Positions 51,141-63,981 of a DNA stretch of 64,000 bases are shown here, in pieces; position 1 is the first letter of the stretch; each line of letters begins with the position of its first letter. The notes under the pieces were generated by a model. It saw only the letters and a list, made by a program, of their open reading frames with translations. It had not been told where the DNA came from and did not search any database. The DNA is from Pipra filicauda. Lineage: Eukaryota; Chordata; Aves; Passeriformes; Pipridae. The stretch covers positions 1,692,408 through 1,756,407 of the forward strand of contig NW_024104302.1 in the NCBI RefSeq assembly GCF_003945595.2, given 5' to 3'. The position numbers were made by a program, and so were the translations under genes.

Positions 51141-51720
51141 CGGCTCAGCCCGGCCGGGGCGGCCGCTCCCGCGCAGCTTCGCACCCGCTGCCGCCGCGAC
51201 CCCGCAGCCAAGAGGGACCGCCGAGACCCGGCCCGGGCACCGGCCCCAGCCCCGCCGCTGCCCCGCCCGGCGGCACCGCCCCCGCCCCGCCCGGGCCCGC
51301 CCCCGCACGGCCACCGCCCCCTGCCCGCTCTGCGCCACCGGCCCCGCACCGGGCAGGGGCCCCGCACCAGGCACCGACAGCGCACCGGGCAGCGGCCCCG
51401 GGACGGTGCCCAGCGCTGCGGCTGCGGACACAGGCTGCGCGCAGCGGGCGAGAGCCCCGGCATCGCACCCGGCCGCCCCGCCGGGAGCGGAACGGTGGAC
51501 ATCCCCCCGAGATGTGGGGTGTCCCCTCCTGGCCGGGGGTCACTGCCTGGCGCCCACCCGGGGCCGCGCTGCCGTGGCTGCCCCGAAGGCTCACGCCCTC
51601 CCCTCCCCGCAGAGCAGCCCCTCGCCCGCTGCCGCCCCTGCGGGGCTCCGAGGCCGCTGTGACCGACGCAGCCGGAGCCGGGACATAAGAAAGCGCCTGG
51701 TTTAGACGTTTCCTCGGAGT

Positions 51721-54700
51721 TTCTGACTCCGGTCACGGAGCAGTCTGTCCGGGAGCAGCCGCGTCCCGCTGCCCGGTCACGGGTCCCCCCACGCCGCCCC
51801 AGACAGCCCTGCTCGGGTTCACTACAGTCTGAAATCCTGAAATTAGGGTCACGCAAATAGGAAGAGTCCAAGGTGTGTGTCAGCCCCGCGGGAGCCAACA
51901 GCCGGACAAGAGCGTGTTGTCTCTCCAGGCTGAAGGAGGAGGTTGTTCTGCCGGTGAGGTTGTTTACATAAAACACAAAGCAATTGAGGCCACCGCTAAT
52001 TTCTTTTCCCTGAGGTCAGATTGTTTCTACTCAACGATACGGGAAACATTAAGGAGTGGATCCATACTGGAGCACTGCCATTTCCTCCTAAACGCACCTG
52101 GCACCCACAGTGTGACGCCGGGCAACTGGGGCTGCTGACCCGAAGTTCGGCTGTGGCCGTGTCCGACACCGCTGCTCCCCACAAATCCCTGGCGGCAGGA
52201 GGAGGGAGAAGCGTTTAATGAAATGTGCTTCCTACAGAAACCATGGCCAAGCTGTGTCACACCGCCGATCTCCCCTCTGCTCCCCCCACATGACCAGCTC
52301 TTCCAGCTCGGCTCTCCAGCACTGGAGGAGCCGGGAACCCCCTCCCCAACAAGGGGTTTGACTGACGCCTCCCTGCCAAGAGCTGCTCGTGCAGCACGGG
52401 CTGTTGAGTAGGGAGCAGTGACATCCCCAGCCAGCCCTGCACTCCTTGGAGTGTGTGAGGGGCACGGTCCTGGGGGAACAACCGCTGCTGGCAGAACACT
52501 GTGTCCAGCACCGGCCCCTGCAGGGCATTACCTGCTGCCAGGGCACTGGGCTACCATGGCCACGGGAGCCCAAAGGCCGGGACCAACAGGCTGTGGGTGC
52601 AGCGCTCGGGTGGCCCTGCCATGGGTGACTCTCGTGTTGTCAGGTGCAACACGGTTTGACGCAGCTCTATCAAACAACGCACTTTGTTCGGGTGAACCCA
52701 GCCCTTCTCAGCACCGCCAGAAAGGGGGGCATGCTGCCCGTGGCCCTGTGGGCTAGCTCTGAGGCTGCCCCCACCCAGGGTTCCCTGACAGGGACCCTGC
52801 ACTGCCCGGGCACAGGAACATGGCCCAGACTGGCAGGGAGCCCCATCTCTCTCCAGTGAGACACACAGAGACAGGCAAAGATCCCGGCTTGGTTGCTGGC
52901 AGGGACATGTCCCCTTATCGAGGCTTTTCATCATGAAATGAGATGCCTTGGAAGATCCCAGAGGCGCAGGAGAGTATTCCAGTCCAGTGAGGCCCCTGCA
53001 GACAGGAGAGGAAATTAGGGGTGACGTTTGCTCCGACTGCTGCCCTCCCACACATCCCTGATGAGTGGTCTGAGAAATTCCCTAGTCATCCCCGGCCAAA
53101 TGCCACCTCACACCAGAGTTTGGCAGGGGGCAGGCAGCTCAGGCAGGGGCACAGTTCCCCTCCTGACCTGGCCGGGGGCACCAAGCTGGAGACAACTTGG
53201 CCTGAAAACAGAGGGCTCCTGCTCCACAATCAGGTGCCCATTGCAGCTCCCCAGCGTTATCAGGGTGACATTTCTGGGTTGTGGATGCCAGTGCCAGCCC
53301 TTGCTTTGAGGAACTGCCGCAATCAGGGAACATAACCCATTTCTCACCTGCATTTGGCTGCCAGGAAGAGAACAGGGGACTGTGTAATCACTCTCCTTAG
53401 AATCAGATCATGAATCAAAGCCCTGCTCAGCTCTGGGCTCCAGCAAGCCCTGCCAGGAATTGTCTGTTCTGATTCCGGAGCTCAGGGCAGGATCACAGAA
53501 AGGCCAGGATGGGTCCAGACAAAGGTGTGTGTCCCCCTCCAGAGATGGGGATGCACAGCTGGGGCTGCGTGGCACAAGGTGCCCATCCCAGGAAGGGTCC
53601 AGGGCTCCAGGGACACCCAGAGCTTTTTTCACAGTTGGTTTCACCACCCCATGCCCACAGGAGCTGCCTTGCCCCTTCTTGCTCTAACCCATGTGAGTTC
53701 AGGGAGAAGAAGATGGCACCCAAACCTCAGCTCTGGCAGTAACCCTGGGCAGATCACTGCGGAGGATTTCCTCAGCCCAGAGGTACAGATGGGACCCGCC
53801 TGCAAGTTTATCCCAACATATGAATTTATCAAACTGAAACAACTCTTGTTCCTAAGCAGCCACATTAAATAAACCCCCTCTTGGCACCTTACCTCCCTGA
53901 CCAGTGGGATCTGAGTGTGCTTGGCCTGATAGTGCCTTATCTCGGCACCAGAGCCCCTGAGCAGTGCCTCGCCCCAGCCAGTGAGTCCTAATCACCCTGG
54001 CCAGACGCAGCAAGGGCCTCTGAGGGGCCATGGGCCAGAGGAGGGGGCTGCATCAGCCCCCCCCCCCCCCAGAAAAGCCACCTCCACAGGGCTGGGCTGG
54101 GCAGCACCTCCACAGAGGGACACCTGCTCCCTCCAGGACGGCAGCACATCTGCCATCCCAAGGACCCATCCCATGGCCCTGGCAGTGACACCTCACTGCA
54201 GCAGCACCACCATGGTGCCTGGCACGGGCAGCTGGTCCCACAGGGTCTGCACAGGCACGGCTGGATGTGGCCTCTAATAACAAGACCAGAGGGTGTGGAA
54301 AAGGAATTTTACACCGTGTCCATTCTGCAAAGGGGACATACTCTTCCTGCTTCTCCTCTCACTGAGTAAGCAAACTAAATAGGAAGCTGAAAAAGAGAAG
54401 GGAATTGCTGCCAGGAGCGCCTTGGAACGAAAAAGCTAGTTTTAGTCTTATCTAATATCACATCAGCCATTTCCTAAGAAGGGAGCGAATTTAATTAAGA
54501 ACACAGACTCCCTCAAGGACAGCCAGGTTACAGACAGCACTCCCAGCTCGGAACACAGTGCTGGGAGGTCCACATCACGCACACAGACAGCAAGGACAGA
54601 CACCCTGAGCCTGACTGCTGGAGGCTCGCTGTTTGGGATCCAGTGCAGACGCCCTCAGGCACAGCACTGCGGCCACAGAGGCAGGCAGAGCAAACAGGGA

Positions 54701-55885
54701 GGGTAGGGGCAATGTGAGTGGCATGGAGAGGGAAGCAGAGGCAGTCCAGGGCAGACACTGGTAGCAGACAGATCCTACACAGAGCCTTCGGTGGTTGCAG
54801 ACACAAAGGGACACAGTGAGTCCCGGGCTGAGCAGAGCCTGAGCCAGTTGTGGGGTCAGACGTGCTGTGGGGCTCCTGGCACACACTGTGGCACAGCCTT
54901 TGCTTCTGCTGGCCTTGCTCAGTGCTGTCAGTGCATGGCAGCACCATGGCAGAGCTCATAGGGATTGCAGACCACACCTGCCCAGTGTGTCAGTGATTCA
55001 CCACGAGCGCTGCCAGTGCCTTTCTCCAGCAGAGAAGTGCTGGCACTCAGGAATTCCTCCACAGCACTGCTGTCCCTGGGCACGGACAGGAAGCCTAAGC
55101 TTCAGCTGCAGCTCCAGAGAGATGTGCCCAGACCAGGGCAGCACATCCCACCACGTTGAGGTCAACGGGCTCCTGCTACAAAATGGAAAGTTTTAAATTT
55201 TGCAGCCCCTGGACTCCAGCATCTCACCTACACCGAGGATTCCCTGACACTGACATTGGCTGTCAGCGGCAGTGACGCCAGTGTTGGGTTGTCCCCAAGG
55301 GCAGGGCAGGCTGGAGATGCTGGTCAGCACTGGCCAGGGCAGGTGCCGGACCCCCAGAACAACCACACTGGTCTGACCAAAGGTCACTCCAGCCCTGCCC
55401 CCAGCCTCCACCATGGAAAGGCGAGCATGATCCTGCCCCAGCACAGCCACCTGGCTTCCCCAGGACTCACGGGGTCAGCAACTGTACCTGGGCCACGGCT
55501 TCCAACAAACTGGGGACTTTGTTGTCAGCACCAAGAGTCTAAAGCTGAGTCATCCCTTTACCAGCCACAGTGGTACAGAGCTTACCCCGTCACCTCTGCA
55601 CAAACCCAGGGGCTTCCAGCAGGCTGCATGCACAAAATTAAAGTAAATGTCTCTGTCCTGAGATGGGCAGTGAGGGCTCCCACGGGCCATGGCCCTGCCA
55701 AGTGGAGAAAAGCACTTGTGCTGCTGCTTCCCACCTGGGGGAGGCCCAGCCCTCGCCAGCACCGCTGCATTCCCTCAGGGCAGAGAGGAAACAGGACTGA
55801 AGGGCAGGAATCTGGTACACTTTGTTTCTGATGGAAAAATAAAGACAGATGAAAACACCCAGGCTGCTCTATAAATACATTTCAT
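51721..55885. other. intergenic spacer between WNK4 and VPS25
   Basis: About 4.2 kb with no supportable gene on either strand. The human block also has no gene at this place. Homopolymer runs (for example a C-run at 54059-54070) and A/T-rich patches near 54300-54500 are present. No transposon or RNA gene was recognised. Confidence 0.5.
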
Positions 55886-55891
55886 TTTAAT
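55886..55891 (-). terminator. VPS25: VPS25 poly(A) signal candidate
   Basis: ATTAAA variant on the minus strand in A/T-rich sequence, about 515 nt past the VPS25 stop. No closer canonical signal was seen. Confidence 0.45.
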
Positions 55892-56405
55892 CACCTGAAA
55901 TTAGTTCCTTGGCATCCCCCAGCGCGTTTGGCAGTAAGTGCATTTCCTTCTGCCATTGAGGGCCTCCACAGCACAGCAGCCACAGCCAGTCCCCTGCTCC
56001 TGCCTCACCCCTGGGCACTGCAGTGGGACCGGGGGGCCCAGGCACGTGGCTGGCAGAGGGATGGGGGGCCCTTTGAGGACAAGCTCAACCAGCCAGCTGG
56101 GACTGCTCCGAGGCTGTCACAGGAAGAGGGACCAGCAGCAGCCCCAGTGTTTCACTACTGGGTGGTCCCTCTCAGAACTGCTTGGAGCAGCTTTAGCCTC
56201 TCAAGCACATCAAGAGGAAGAACAGACAGACAGAGGATCTTGGGATATTTCTAAGTCATGTCTTCAGAAGGGTTCGCAGACTCTCTTTGCCCCAAGAAAT
56301 CCTGAGGATGCAGCTACTTGCAGTCAGGGTGTGAATCCAGGCCCAGGGAGTGACCCTTGTCAGCGAGACTGAAGACTGCAGCTGGGGAAGGGAAGGGACC
56401 TCCTG

Positions 56406-58566
56406 TCAGAAGAACTTGACGCCTCGGCCGTCATCCAGCGTGATAATTTCAGCCTTGTGCTCCTGCTGCAAGGCTTGCAGGGCACGGAGCAGCATAGCCT
56501 CATCCAAGCCATGGAACTCTAGGGAAGGACCAAGATCCTCATCAATAGGGAAAAAAAAAATCCCATCAGGAAATAAACAGGCTTGCAAGGTCCATGGACT
56601 GGGGGCAGCAGAGGGCTCTGAAGAGCACTGTAACACTACAGCAAATCGAGAGTCACACGGCTACACTGACAGGCTCATCCCTACATCACTGCTTCAGGAA
56701 CAAAGCCTGAAGGACACCAGACAGCAGGGATGAGTCACAGGAGCCTCTAAGGCAGTGCAGGAGCTCGGCATGAAAACAAAACACCCCTCACCTCACCAGA
56801 GAAAGCGCTGGGCACTGGGGAAGTGAAAATGCAATTACAGAGGGACATGTTCCTGCAAAGTGTTAAAAGCCTTCGCAGCAGCACGTGCCAGTGGTGTGGG
56901 GGGCAAGTCTGCGTGTGAGATTTCAAAATATTTAATCTACAAAACTATAATCTGACAATTAACTGTTTACATGCTCCAATCCAGTGTGCTCTGAAAACCT
57001 GCTCTAGACCACGAGCCCTGACATTACCTTCGCTCTCGGTATCATCCCCGCTGGCCAGTTCGTACAGCGTGAACACAGAGTTGGTCAGGCCATTCCTCAA
57101 CACCTGGAAACAGAAAGGCAACACAGCAAATCTCATCCATGTGGCTGAACATCCTTGTACATCCCAGAGCACGGGACATAAAGTGTGCACAGCACTCAAG
57201 GAGCAGCGGCAGCCTGGGGCAGCAGGGTCAGAAGTGCAGCCTGAGGGGACGAAGATGGTTCCTTCCCTGCCCCTCGGTTCTTCCTGCCCACATTTTGCAG
57301 TGAGGACTCGGACCACACACAGTGACACTGTCCTGTCCTCACCAGGGAACAGCCAGTGGCACTGGGGGCAGCCAGTGGCACCCACAACTCACAGCAAGCA
57401 AGAAGCTGTTGATAACCCCGTCCCTCCCTGCAACAGGGAGAAATGGAAGCAGAAAGGTAAAAGCAATGAGGAAGCAAGAGGAGAACACTGCAGTGGTCTT
57501 TCCCAAACAGCAGCCAGGACCCCCTGTCCTCTCAGACACTGAGCCTGGTCTGGGTGTGCAGCTCTCTCACCCACTGATAGATGAGCTTTCCCCATTCTTC
57601 TGGTCTCCTCCACATGATCAGAAAGCTGGTTTTGTTCTTATCTAACCATTCCAGGTTCCCTAAAAACAACAGGGAACAGAGACTGAATCAGAGCACAAGT
57701 CAGCAGTGAGGATGAAATGTGCAGATTTCAGGACACATGCCAGACACTACACCCAGGGGCAGCCTCAGGGTCCAGCCTCCTCCCAACTGCTCACGCCAAC
57801 TTCCTAAATATCGCTGTGTCTACAGAAATCGATTTCTCTTTTGAGACCCCTCTTCCTCCTCAGCTAAATCTGCCTGCAACGGCAGGATTGGGTCCCGTGG
57901 AGGCGCGGGCAGGGATGGCCAAAGGAACCAGCCTGGGCTGCGGCATAGCCCAAATCTATGGGATGGGCAGTCCCTGCCCCGGCACGGAGCTGTCCTGCGG
58001 GGCGGGCACCGGCTCCGCTCCGGGGCACGGACGGATGGACGGATGGACGGACGGATGGACGGACGAGGCACCCACCGTTCTTGCGGAGCTCCTCCAGCAC
58101 CACCTGGATGGATTCCAGCGGCAGCTTCCCTGGGCGCGGGTTAAGGAGGCGCTGACGGAGGCGGGGTCGGGGGGTTGGGGCGACGGGGGCGCGGGCACCG
58201 GGCCCAAAGGATACGCTGGAGGCGGCTGTTGGCGAAGAGCGGGATGTCCTGCGCCTCCCGCACCGTCATGGCGGGCAGGCGGTGCCGCCGGCTGTACGCC
58301 AGCGCCAGCGCGCACCAGGCCGACAGCTGCTTCTGCCTCGTCTCGCCGTTGGGCTGCAGCCTGCGGGGAGTCGCGTCAGCGCGGGGCCGCCGAGGCACCG
58401 GTAGCCCCCGGGCCCGGTGCCCCCGGTGCCCCGCGTCCCCCGCCCTGATCCCCCTGGCCCTGACCCAGCCCCACGCCCAGTCCCGCGCCGTGCCCGCCCG
58501 CGCTCACGTGAAGAAGGGCGGGAAGCTGTACTGCCAGGGCCACGCGAAGCTCATCGCCTCCGCCAT
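56406..58566 (-). CDS. VPS25: vacuolar protein-sorting-associated protein 25 (ESCRT-II)
   Basis: Six exons: 58508-58566, 58215-58360, 58076-58129, 57571-57659, 57028-57103 and 56406-56518, encoding 178 aa (human 176). VPS25 forms the two arms of the Y-shaped ESCRT-II complex and recruits CHMP6/ESCRT-III during multivesicular body formation. The N terminus SFAWPWQYSFPPFF carries the aromatic/Pro contacts to VPS22 and VPS36. Two tandem winged-helix domains follow, with family segments QKQLSAWC, SIQVVLEELRKNG, SFLIMWRRPEEWGKLIYQW, NSVFTLYEL, HGLDEAMLLRALQALQQEHKAEII and the C-terminal GRGVKFF. I chose the first ATG (MAEAMSF); a second ATG four codons later (58554) also fits. Intron 3 begins next to a GGAC/GGAT microsatellite. 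Introns hold nothing else recognisable. Confidence 0.96.
58027..58065. repeat. GGAC/GGAT tetranucleotide microsatellite
   Basis: About nine interleaved GGAC and GGAT units in VPS25 intron 3, beginning only about 10 bp from the exon 3 donor. Confidence 0.85.
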
Positions 58567-58958
58567 CGGAACCGCCGCCGCCTTCCGCCCCGGCCCGGCC
58601 CGGCCCGCTTCCGGCGCGGCCGCGGCGCCCCGCCCACTCCGCCGAGGCCCTGCCCCTCTCCACCGAGGCTCCGCCCCTCTCCACCGAGGCTCCGCCCTCC
58701 CTGCAGGGTCCCGCCCCGCAGTCCCGCCCCCTCCGAGCCTCGCCCCTCCCGGACGGGGTGGCCCCGCCCTGTTCCCGGTCCCGTTGTTCCCGGTCCCCGT
58801 GTTCCCGGTCCCGGTGTCCCACGAGGCACGTTCCCCACGGCAAGAAGCTGCCGGCGTGCCCATGCCGGGGCGGGGTTGGCGGCGGGAGTGGGCCCGCGGC
58901 AGGCCCGCGGCGGGATCGAACGACGGAAGAAGCAGAGCCAGGCGTGGGGGGAGAAGCG
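58567..58958. promoter_or_regulatory. VPS25: VPS25 promoter with 21-bp GC-box repeats
   Basis: A GC-rich interval between the RAMP2 3' end and the VPS25 start. Three 21-bp tandem units (58635-58655, 58656-58676, 58677-58697) sit 70-130 bp upstream of the start codon; the last two are identical and carry CCGCCC GC boxes. A second repeat, of TTCCCGGTCCC units, lies at 58771-58816. No TATA box is seen. Confidence 0.6.
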
Positions 58959-58964
58959 TTTAAT
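58959..58964 (-). terminator. RAMP2: RAMP2 poly(A) signal candidate
   Basis: ATTAAA on the minus strand about 130 nt past the RAMP2 stop codon. Confidence 0.55.
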
Positions 58965-59092
58965 CCCGGGCCGCGGCGCGGGGGAAGGCAGGAACCGGCC
59001 GCCCCAGCAGCGCGGGGCGGTGGCCCCGGGAGCCCACGGGACGGCTCGGGTGGCCGGGGGTCCGTGCCCCGCCGCGGGACGGGGTGGCAGCG

Positions 59093-61156
59093 CTAGGCCT
59101 GTGCCTTGCCATCCTTGCTGCGCCAGATGACCAGGGTGACGAGGAAGGGGATGAGGCAGATGGGGGCGATGATCATGGCCAGCAGCACGTCCTCGGGCGG
59201 GTCGAAGTACACCGGGTGCTCCAGGGTGCAGTTGTGGAAGTAGCGGTGGTGGCTCTGAAAGATGTACTGCTCCGCCAGTGCGTTGGGGTAGCTGTAGTTC
59301 AGGCGGTCGGCCCAGAGCTCCAGGCACAGCTGCAGGTCGCTGTAGGGCCTGGGGAGACAGCCGGGGCACTGGCAGGGGACAGGGCACCAGGGCACAGACC
59401 CCCAGGCCATCCCCAGCCCAGCAGCACCCCTCTGGACTGCCCAGCCCCTGTGCCCTGCTGCCAGAGGGGAAGGTCCCACCACCCCATACCTTCTGATGAC
59501 TTTCCACTCGCACAGCTCCGATGCTGTCACATTCCTCATCAGGTAGACGAAGTAATCCCAGCACTTCTGTGTGATGTCGGAGTAATTTCCCTCTGTGGGG
59601 AAAGGTGCTGAGCACGGGCAGCACGCCCTTTCCATGGCACATCCCTGCCTGCCCCTGCTGCCAGGTGACACCCAGGCCAGCCGGAGAGACACTGGCAAGG
59701 GAGGGGAGAGACCCTGCAGCAGCCCTGGGGTACTGCCCAGACTCCACAGCAGTCCCAGGGCAATGCCACGAGCACAGTGGGAGGGCAGGTTGCTGCTGGC
59801 TGGCACGGGCCAGCTATTTTGGGGATAGCCAGCGGAAAGGGGGAGGATAACCCTATGGTGCAGAGCCAGCCCTGGCCAGGGCACCGTTGGGCCCAGGGGG
59901 CTGCACAGCCCTTGCTGAGCCCCAGCACTCACCCATGGGCTGGGCTGTCCCGTTGGACATGGCCATGGGTGAGCTTGTCCCGGCATCCTGGCCAAAGCCC
60001 TTTGTCTCGGCGTCCGTGTGGCAGAGCCCAGTCCCCAGGAGCACTGCAGAAGGGGGGACACAGGGTGAGGAACAACACAGGGTCAAGGGGGGCAGGTGCT
60101 AGTAGGGCTCCACGCACAGAAGCTGCCTCAGCAGAGGCTGGGTCTGCAGCAGGGAACTGGTTCTGAGTGTCCCTTGGGGGCCACTGGAGCCAGGAGTTGG
60201 GGCGCAGGACAGTGAGCTGCCCTACTCCTGGCACGTGCTGGGGCCACAGTGTCCAGCCCCCCAGATGGGCAGAGGCTGTGCAGAGGGGTCCAGCCAGGCT
60301 GTGGGCAGCTGCTGAAGGGCCCAGAGGAGCTCTCTGGTGGCAGTGGTCCCTGGGCTGTGGTCACAGCACAGGGGTGAGCCATGACCACTGCCCATGGGGA
60401 GCCAGCGCAGGCACCGCCCTATTGCCCTGGGTGGCTGCATTGCAGCTGGACAGGGCTGAGGCAGGAAGAGGAAGCACTGGACACAGTACGGCACTGCCGG
60501 AGAGCCCCTCCGCCTGCCATCAGTCCCACGCCCAGCACAGCCTGCCAAGGGCGTGGGGCATGTCTCGCCTGCCCCACGGGGCCCCATGGCCCAAGGAAAC
60601 CGCCCCATCCATCTTCCACCCCTGGCTGAGGGCCCATGGTGTGGGGCAGCAATGCTGGCGGGCCCCAGTGGGCCCTGCCTAGGCCGTTCATGGGGAGCTC
60701 TGGGACAGCCAGGCACTGGCTACGGGGTGCTCCTGGGCTGGTACTGTGGCTGAGGAAAGGGCAGCCCACCCTGTCCCAGTCTCTATCCCCGATGGTCCCA
60801 TCCAGCCCCTCTGCCTGTGGTGCTGCGGCTCCCGTTGCAGCTCGGGGCTTTGCAGGGCTCCCTGCTAGATTGGGAATGAGCGTGGTGGGGGCTGCCCCCA
60901 GCACCCACCTGCCACTGACCCCTGGCCAGGCTGTCGGTGGCTGTCCCAGCCACCCTCAGGCTGGTCCCATGCCAGGGTAGGTGGTGGGTCAGGCTGAGCC
61001 GAGACCCCGTCCCCTGGGCCCCACGAGTGGGAGGGCGGCCACATGCGGGGTGGTGTGAGGTGGGGAGCCCCCGGGGCCGCCCCCCGCGCACTTACCCCAG
61101 AGCAGCAGGAGCCCTTGGGAGAGGTGGCCGGAGCTTGTGTGTGCGAGCGGTGCCAT
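59093..61156 (-). CDS. RAMP2: receptor activity-modifying protein 2
   Basis: Four exons: 61096-61156, 59933-60043, 59490-59592 and 59093-59348, encoding 176 aa (human 175). RAMP2 pairs with the calcitonin receptor-like receptor to make the adrenomedullin-1 receptor and escorts it to the cell surface. A signal peptide (GLLLLWVLLGTGLC) comes first. The divergent, glycosylation-rich ectodomain has several N-x-S/T sites. Four conserved cysteines (KCW, LCEW, LCLE, HNCT) fit two disulfides. The transmembrane helix is at 146-167 and the short tail RSKDGKAQA matches the mammalian tail closely. The SDPPEDVLLAMIIAP-type juxtamembrane segment identifies RAMP2 rather than RAMP1 or RAMP3. Intron 1 (60044-61095) holds nothing recognisable. 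Confidence 0.95.
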
Positions 61157-63229
61157 CCTGCCAAAGCCTGCCGGCTAACGACCGGGACAAGGATTTCAAT
61201 GGAAATAACAGGAAGCAACTCCTTTCCTCTGACAGGGGCAGTTTGACTACAGGAGACGTGTGAAAAATGAGATTGCTCAGCGCTGCTCTGAAGCGGCTCT
61301 GCCGGCGGGACTCCGCCGTGCCGCGCGGTGCCGGCCCCCGCGGGCATTGCTCCGGCGCCCCAGCACCCGCGACACCCGTGCCTCACCCGCTGGCCCGGAG
61401 GCTCTGCTCCCCGCACAGCACGTCCAGCCTTACGAGGCTGCGATTTGTTTACTTGTGTATTTCTCTTTAATCCTGTCTGGGCTGGGTTGTGAAATCCCTC
61501 GTCTCCTGCGTGGAGGGCAGGCAGCCCAGCAGCGGGGGGAGTGGACGGGGAAGCACAACGTCCCCGGACGGGCGCTGCCGCCCAGGGATGGGGGAGGCAG
61601 GGGGACCAATGGCCCCAACATCTGCCCCACGGGCGGCACAGCTGGGGCAGCTCCAGCCCCTGCCCAGGCCCGCGGCCGAGGAGGGAAGGGTGCTGACGTG
61701 ACCTGCCCACAGGCACGAGGAGGTGGGGAGAGGGCAGAGACTTGGCCGACCCTGACAGTCCTTGGCCCCAATGCCTTCCTCCTGCACCGCCCAGCCCAGT
61801 GCCTGCCCAGCTCTGCTGGAGCCCCCTATTCCTGGAGCAGATCCCGCCCAGGGGCCCATGTCCCCCAACTGAGGGTGACCCCAGCCCATGGGTCCGCAGC
61901 ATTCCCTCATAGGACCGAGCTGAGGCCAGGTGAGCTCATTTCACCCCTGGCCAGGGGCAGAGTGCAGCTTAAAGCCTCCCCTTTAACAGCCACCTGTAGA
62001 CGTGCAAAGTGGGGACTGGATTGCAGTGAAGCACAGCTCAGAGGGACCCTGCCTGCTGTGGAAAGATTACTTCGGTCTTTAGTTCCCCAGCAGAGGTTCT
62101 GGCAGAGCTGTCTGATGCTCCCCAGGCCACAGCAGCCATCACTCCAGGGCACCACGGGACCTTCTGCAGATGAGTGGCCACATCTGGAAGCTATCCCTGG
62201 CACTCCAGTGGCCGTAGGGCTGGAGCCCCCCAGTTCCACTCTTTGGTGGAGCCAGCAGAGTCTCCGGCTGGGTGGCAGGAGCCTCTGCCAGGGAGACACC
62301 CAATGATCTCAGCATGGCCCCGGGGCGAGGATGGCCACCTCCCTCCTGGGGCATCCGGAGGGGATGGGCAGGGACAGGACAGGCAGGGATGGGATGGTGG
62401 CTGCTAGCCAAAGGCCTGGGCCCCCCACCCAGCCTGGCATCCCCGGTACTCCCGGCCAAGCCCCACCCGGAGTGCCAAAGAAGGGGCTTGGCCCGTGCAG
62501 GGTCAGGATCCTGGTGCCTGGGATTCTTCTCCCAGTGCTTCCCCTGCTCAGGGCAAATGCAGGCATCCCCTAGTGCTATGGAACCAGCTCCAACTGCAGG
62601 GACTCCCCGCCCCGCCTGACTCAGCGGAGCTCCCAGATGCGGGCGGGACGCGGAGACTGCTCGTCCCTCCCCTCGGGGTCACCCCTCAGAGTCAGCGGGG
62701 AGAGGCGCCCCGGGGCAGCCGGCGCTCCGCACCGCGGCGGGGGGATGGACGGGGCCCCCGCCGGGGCAGGAGCCAGCACCGCCCGCTCCCCACCACCGGG
62801 GCCACCGGGTCAGGAAAAGCCGCCGCCAGCAGCCGCTTCCTGCCCGGCGCCGCCACGGGGAGCCAGAGGGGCCCGGGACTGCCGGGGCGATTCGTCGAGG
62901 CCAGGCTGCCCCGGGGCGGGACCGGCGCTGTCCCGGCAAGCGCTTCCTGCGGGACCGAACCGGGCCCGCAACAGAGGCGGGGCCGGGTGCACCGAGCATG
63001 GGCGGGCACCGGGGCGGGATGGGCAGCGGGCTCAGACCCGCCGGGCTCGGCCCGTCCCCCGCATCCCGTGGGGGCGTTCGCCGGGCTGGCACGGGCCCGC
63101 TCCACCGGGGGAGCCCCGCGCGCCCCGAGCCCGCCGGAACCGCCGGGAACAGCGGGAGCACCGGCGGGAACAGCGGGAGCACCGGCGGGAACAGCGGGAG
63201 CACCGGCGGCAGCGGGGCGGGGGCGTGGC
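61157..63229. other. intergenic region between RAMP2 and EZH1
   Basis: It includes the RAMP2 upstream region and, from about 62.6 kb, a rising CpG-rich shore leading into the EZH1 promoter. A 21-bp tandem repeat lies at 63142-63204. I found no supportable gene. Confidence 0.5.
63142..63204. repeat. 21-bp tandem repeat, 3 copies
   Basis: Three near-identical 21-bp units containing GGGAACAGCGGGAGCACC, at 63142-63162, 63163-63183 and 63184-63204, about 260 bp upstream of the predicted EZH1 first exon. Confidence 0.9.
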
Positions 63230-63468
63230 CGCGATGCGGGGGCGTGACCTGCGGCGGGACAGGGGCGTGGCCGCAAAGAGGGGGGCGGGGGAATACGCGA
63301 GACCAGAGGCGGGGCCTGGGGCCAGGCGGGGCGGGGCCTGAGATTGGTCTGGGCGGGGCCTGAGGCTGGTCTGGGCGGGGCCTGGGGCCTGGGGCCGGGC
63401 GGGGCGGGGCCGGCGCGCGCGCAGTGCCGAGGGGGCGCGCGGCCTCCCCGTGTCGCGATGGCCGAGCA
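63230..63468 (+). promoter_or_regulatory. EZH1: EZH1 CpG-island promoter and 5' exon
   Basis: An extremely GC-rich tract with many GGGGCGGGGCC GC boxes at 63310-63416 and no TATA box. A 5' exon probably ends at 63468, before the donor GTGAGT (63469-63474). An ATG at 63458 in a strong context (G at -3 and +4) falls near the end of this exon. The exact transcription start is not determined. Confidence 0.6.
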
Positions 63469-63981
63469 GTGAGTGCGGGCGGGGCCGGGGGGTCCCGGGA
63501 GGGGAGCGGGGTCCCGCAGTACCGGCCGGGACCCCGGGTGGCTTCGGGGCCCAGCCCCGCTCCCCGGCCCGCCGGCGTCGCCGGCCCCGGCTCGCTCCGG
63601 TGCGTGTTCTCGGAGCGCACGGGCCCGGCCGGAGCGGCGCGGGAGCGGCTGGAGCTGGACCTGCGGCTCTCCGGCGTCATGTCCCGGAGGGGGATCAGGG
63701 ACCCCAGCAACGCCCCGGGGTCAGGCGCTGCCCCGGGGGCTCGCGGGGCAGGAGCGGCCGGTCCCGGTCAGCGCCGCCCCTCGCTGCTGTCCCGGGCCTG
63801 TTCGTGCGCCTCGGCCGCGGGTGTTCCGCAGGGAGGAGCACTGCAGACCGACCGGGCCATTATTTTGCCTGGTTCAAGTCCATGATGCATTTAAAATCCG
63901 CAGGGATGTTTTTCTAATATCACTTGTTTCCGGGATTGAGCTCTCCGTTATTTGATGTTCTTTCTGTACTGTTATAGAAAA

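Noticed and set aside
55838..55843. Plus-strand AATAAA near 55.84 kb
   Set aside because: No plus-strand gene ends nearby; WNK4 and VPS25 are both on the minus strand.
51721..55885. Hidden gene between WNK4 and VPS25
   Set aside because: None of the open frames on either strand shows a family signature, and the human block has no gene here.
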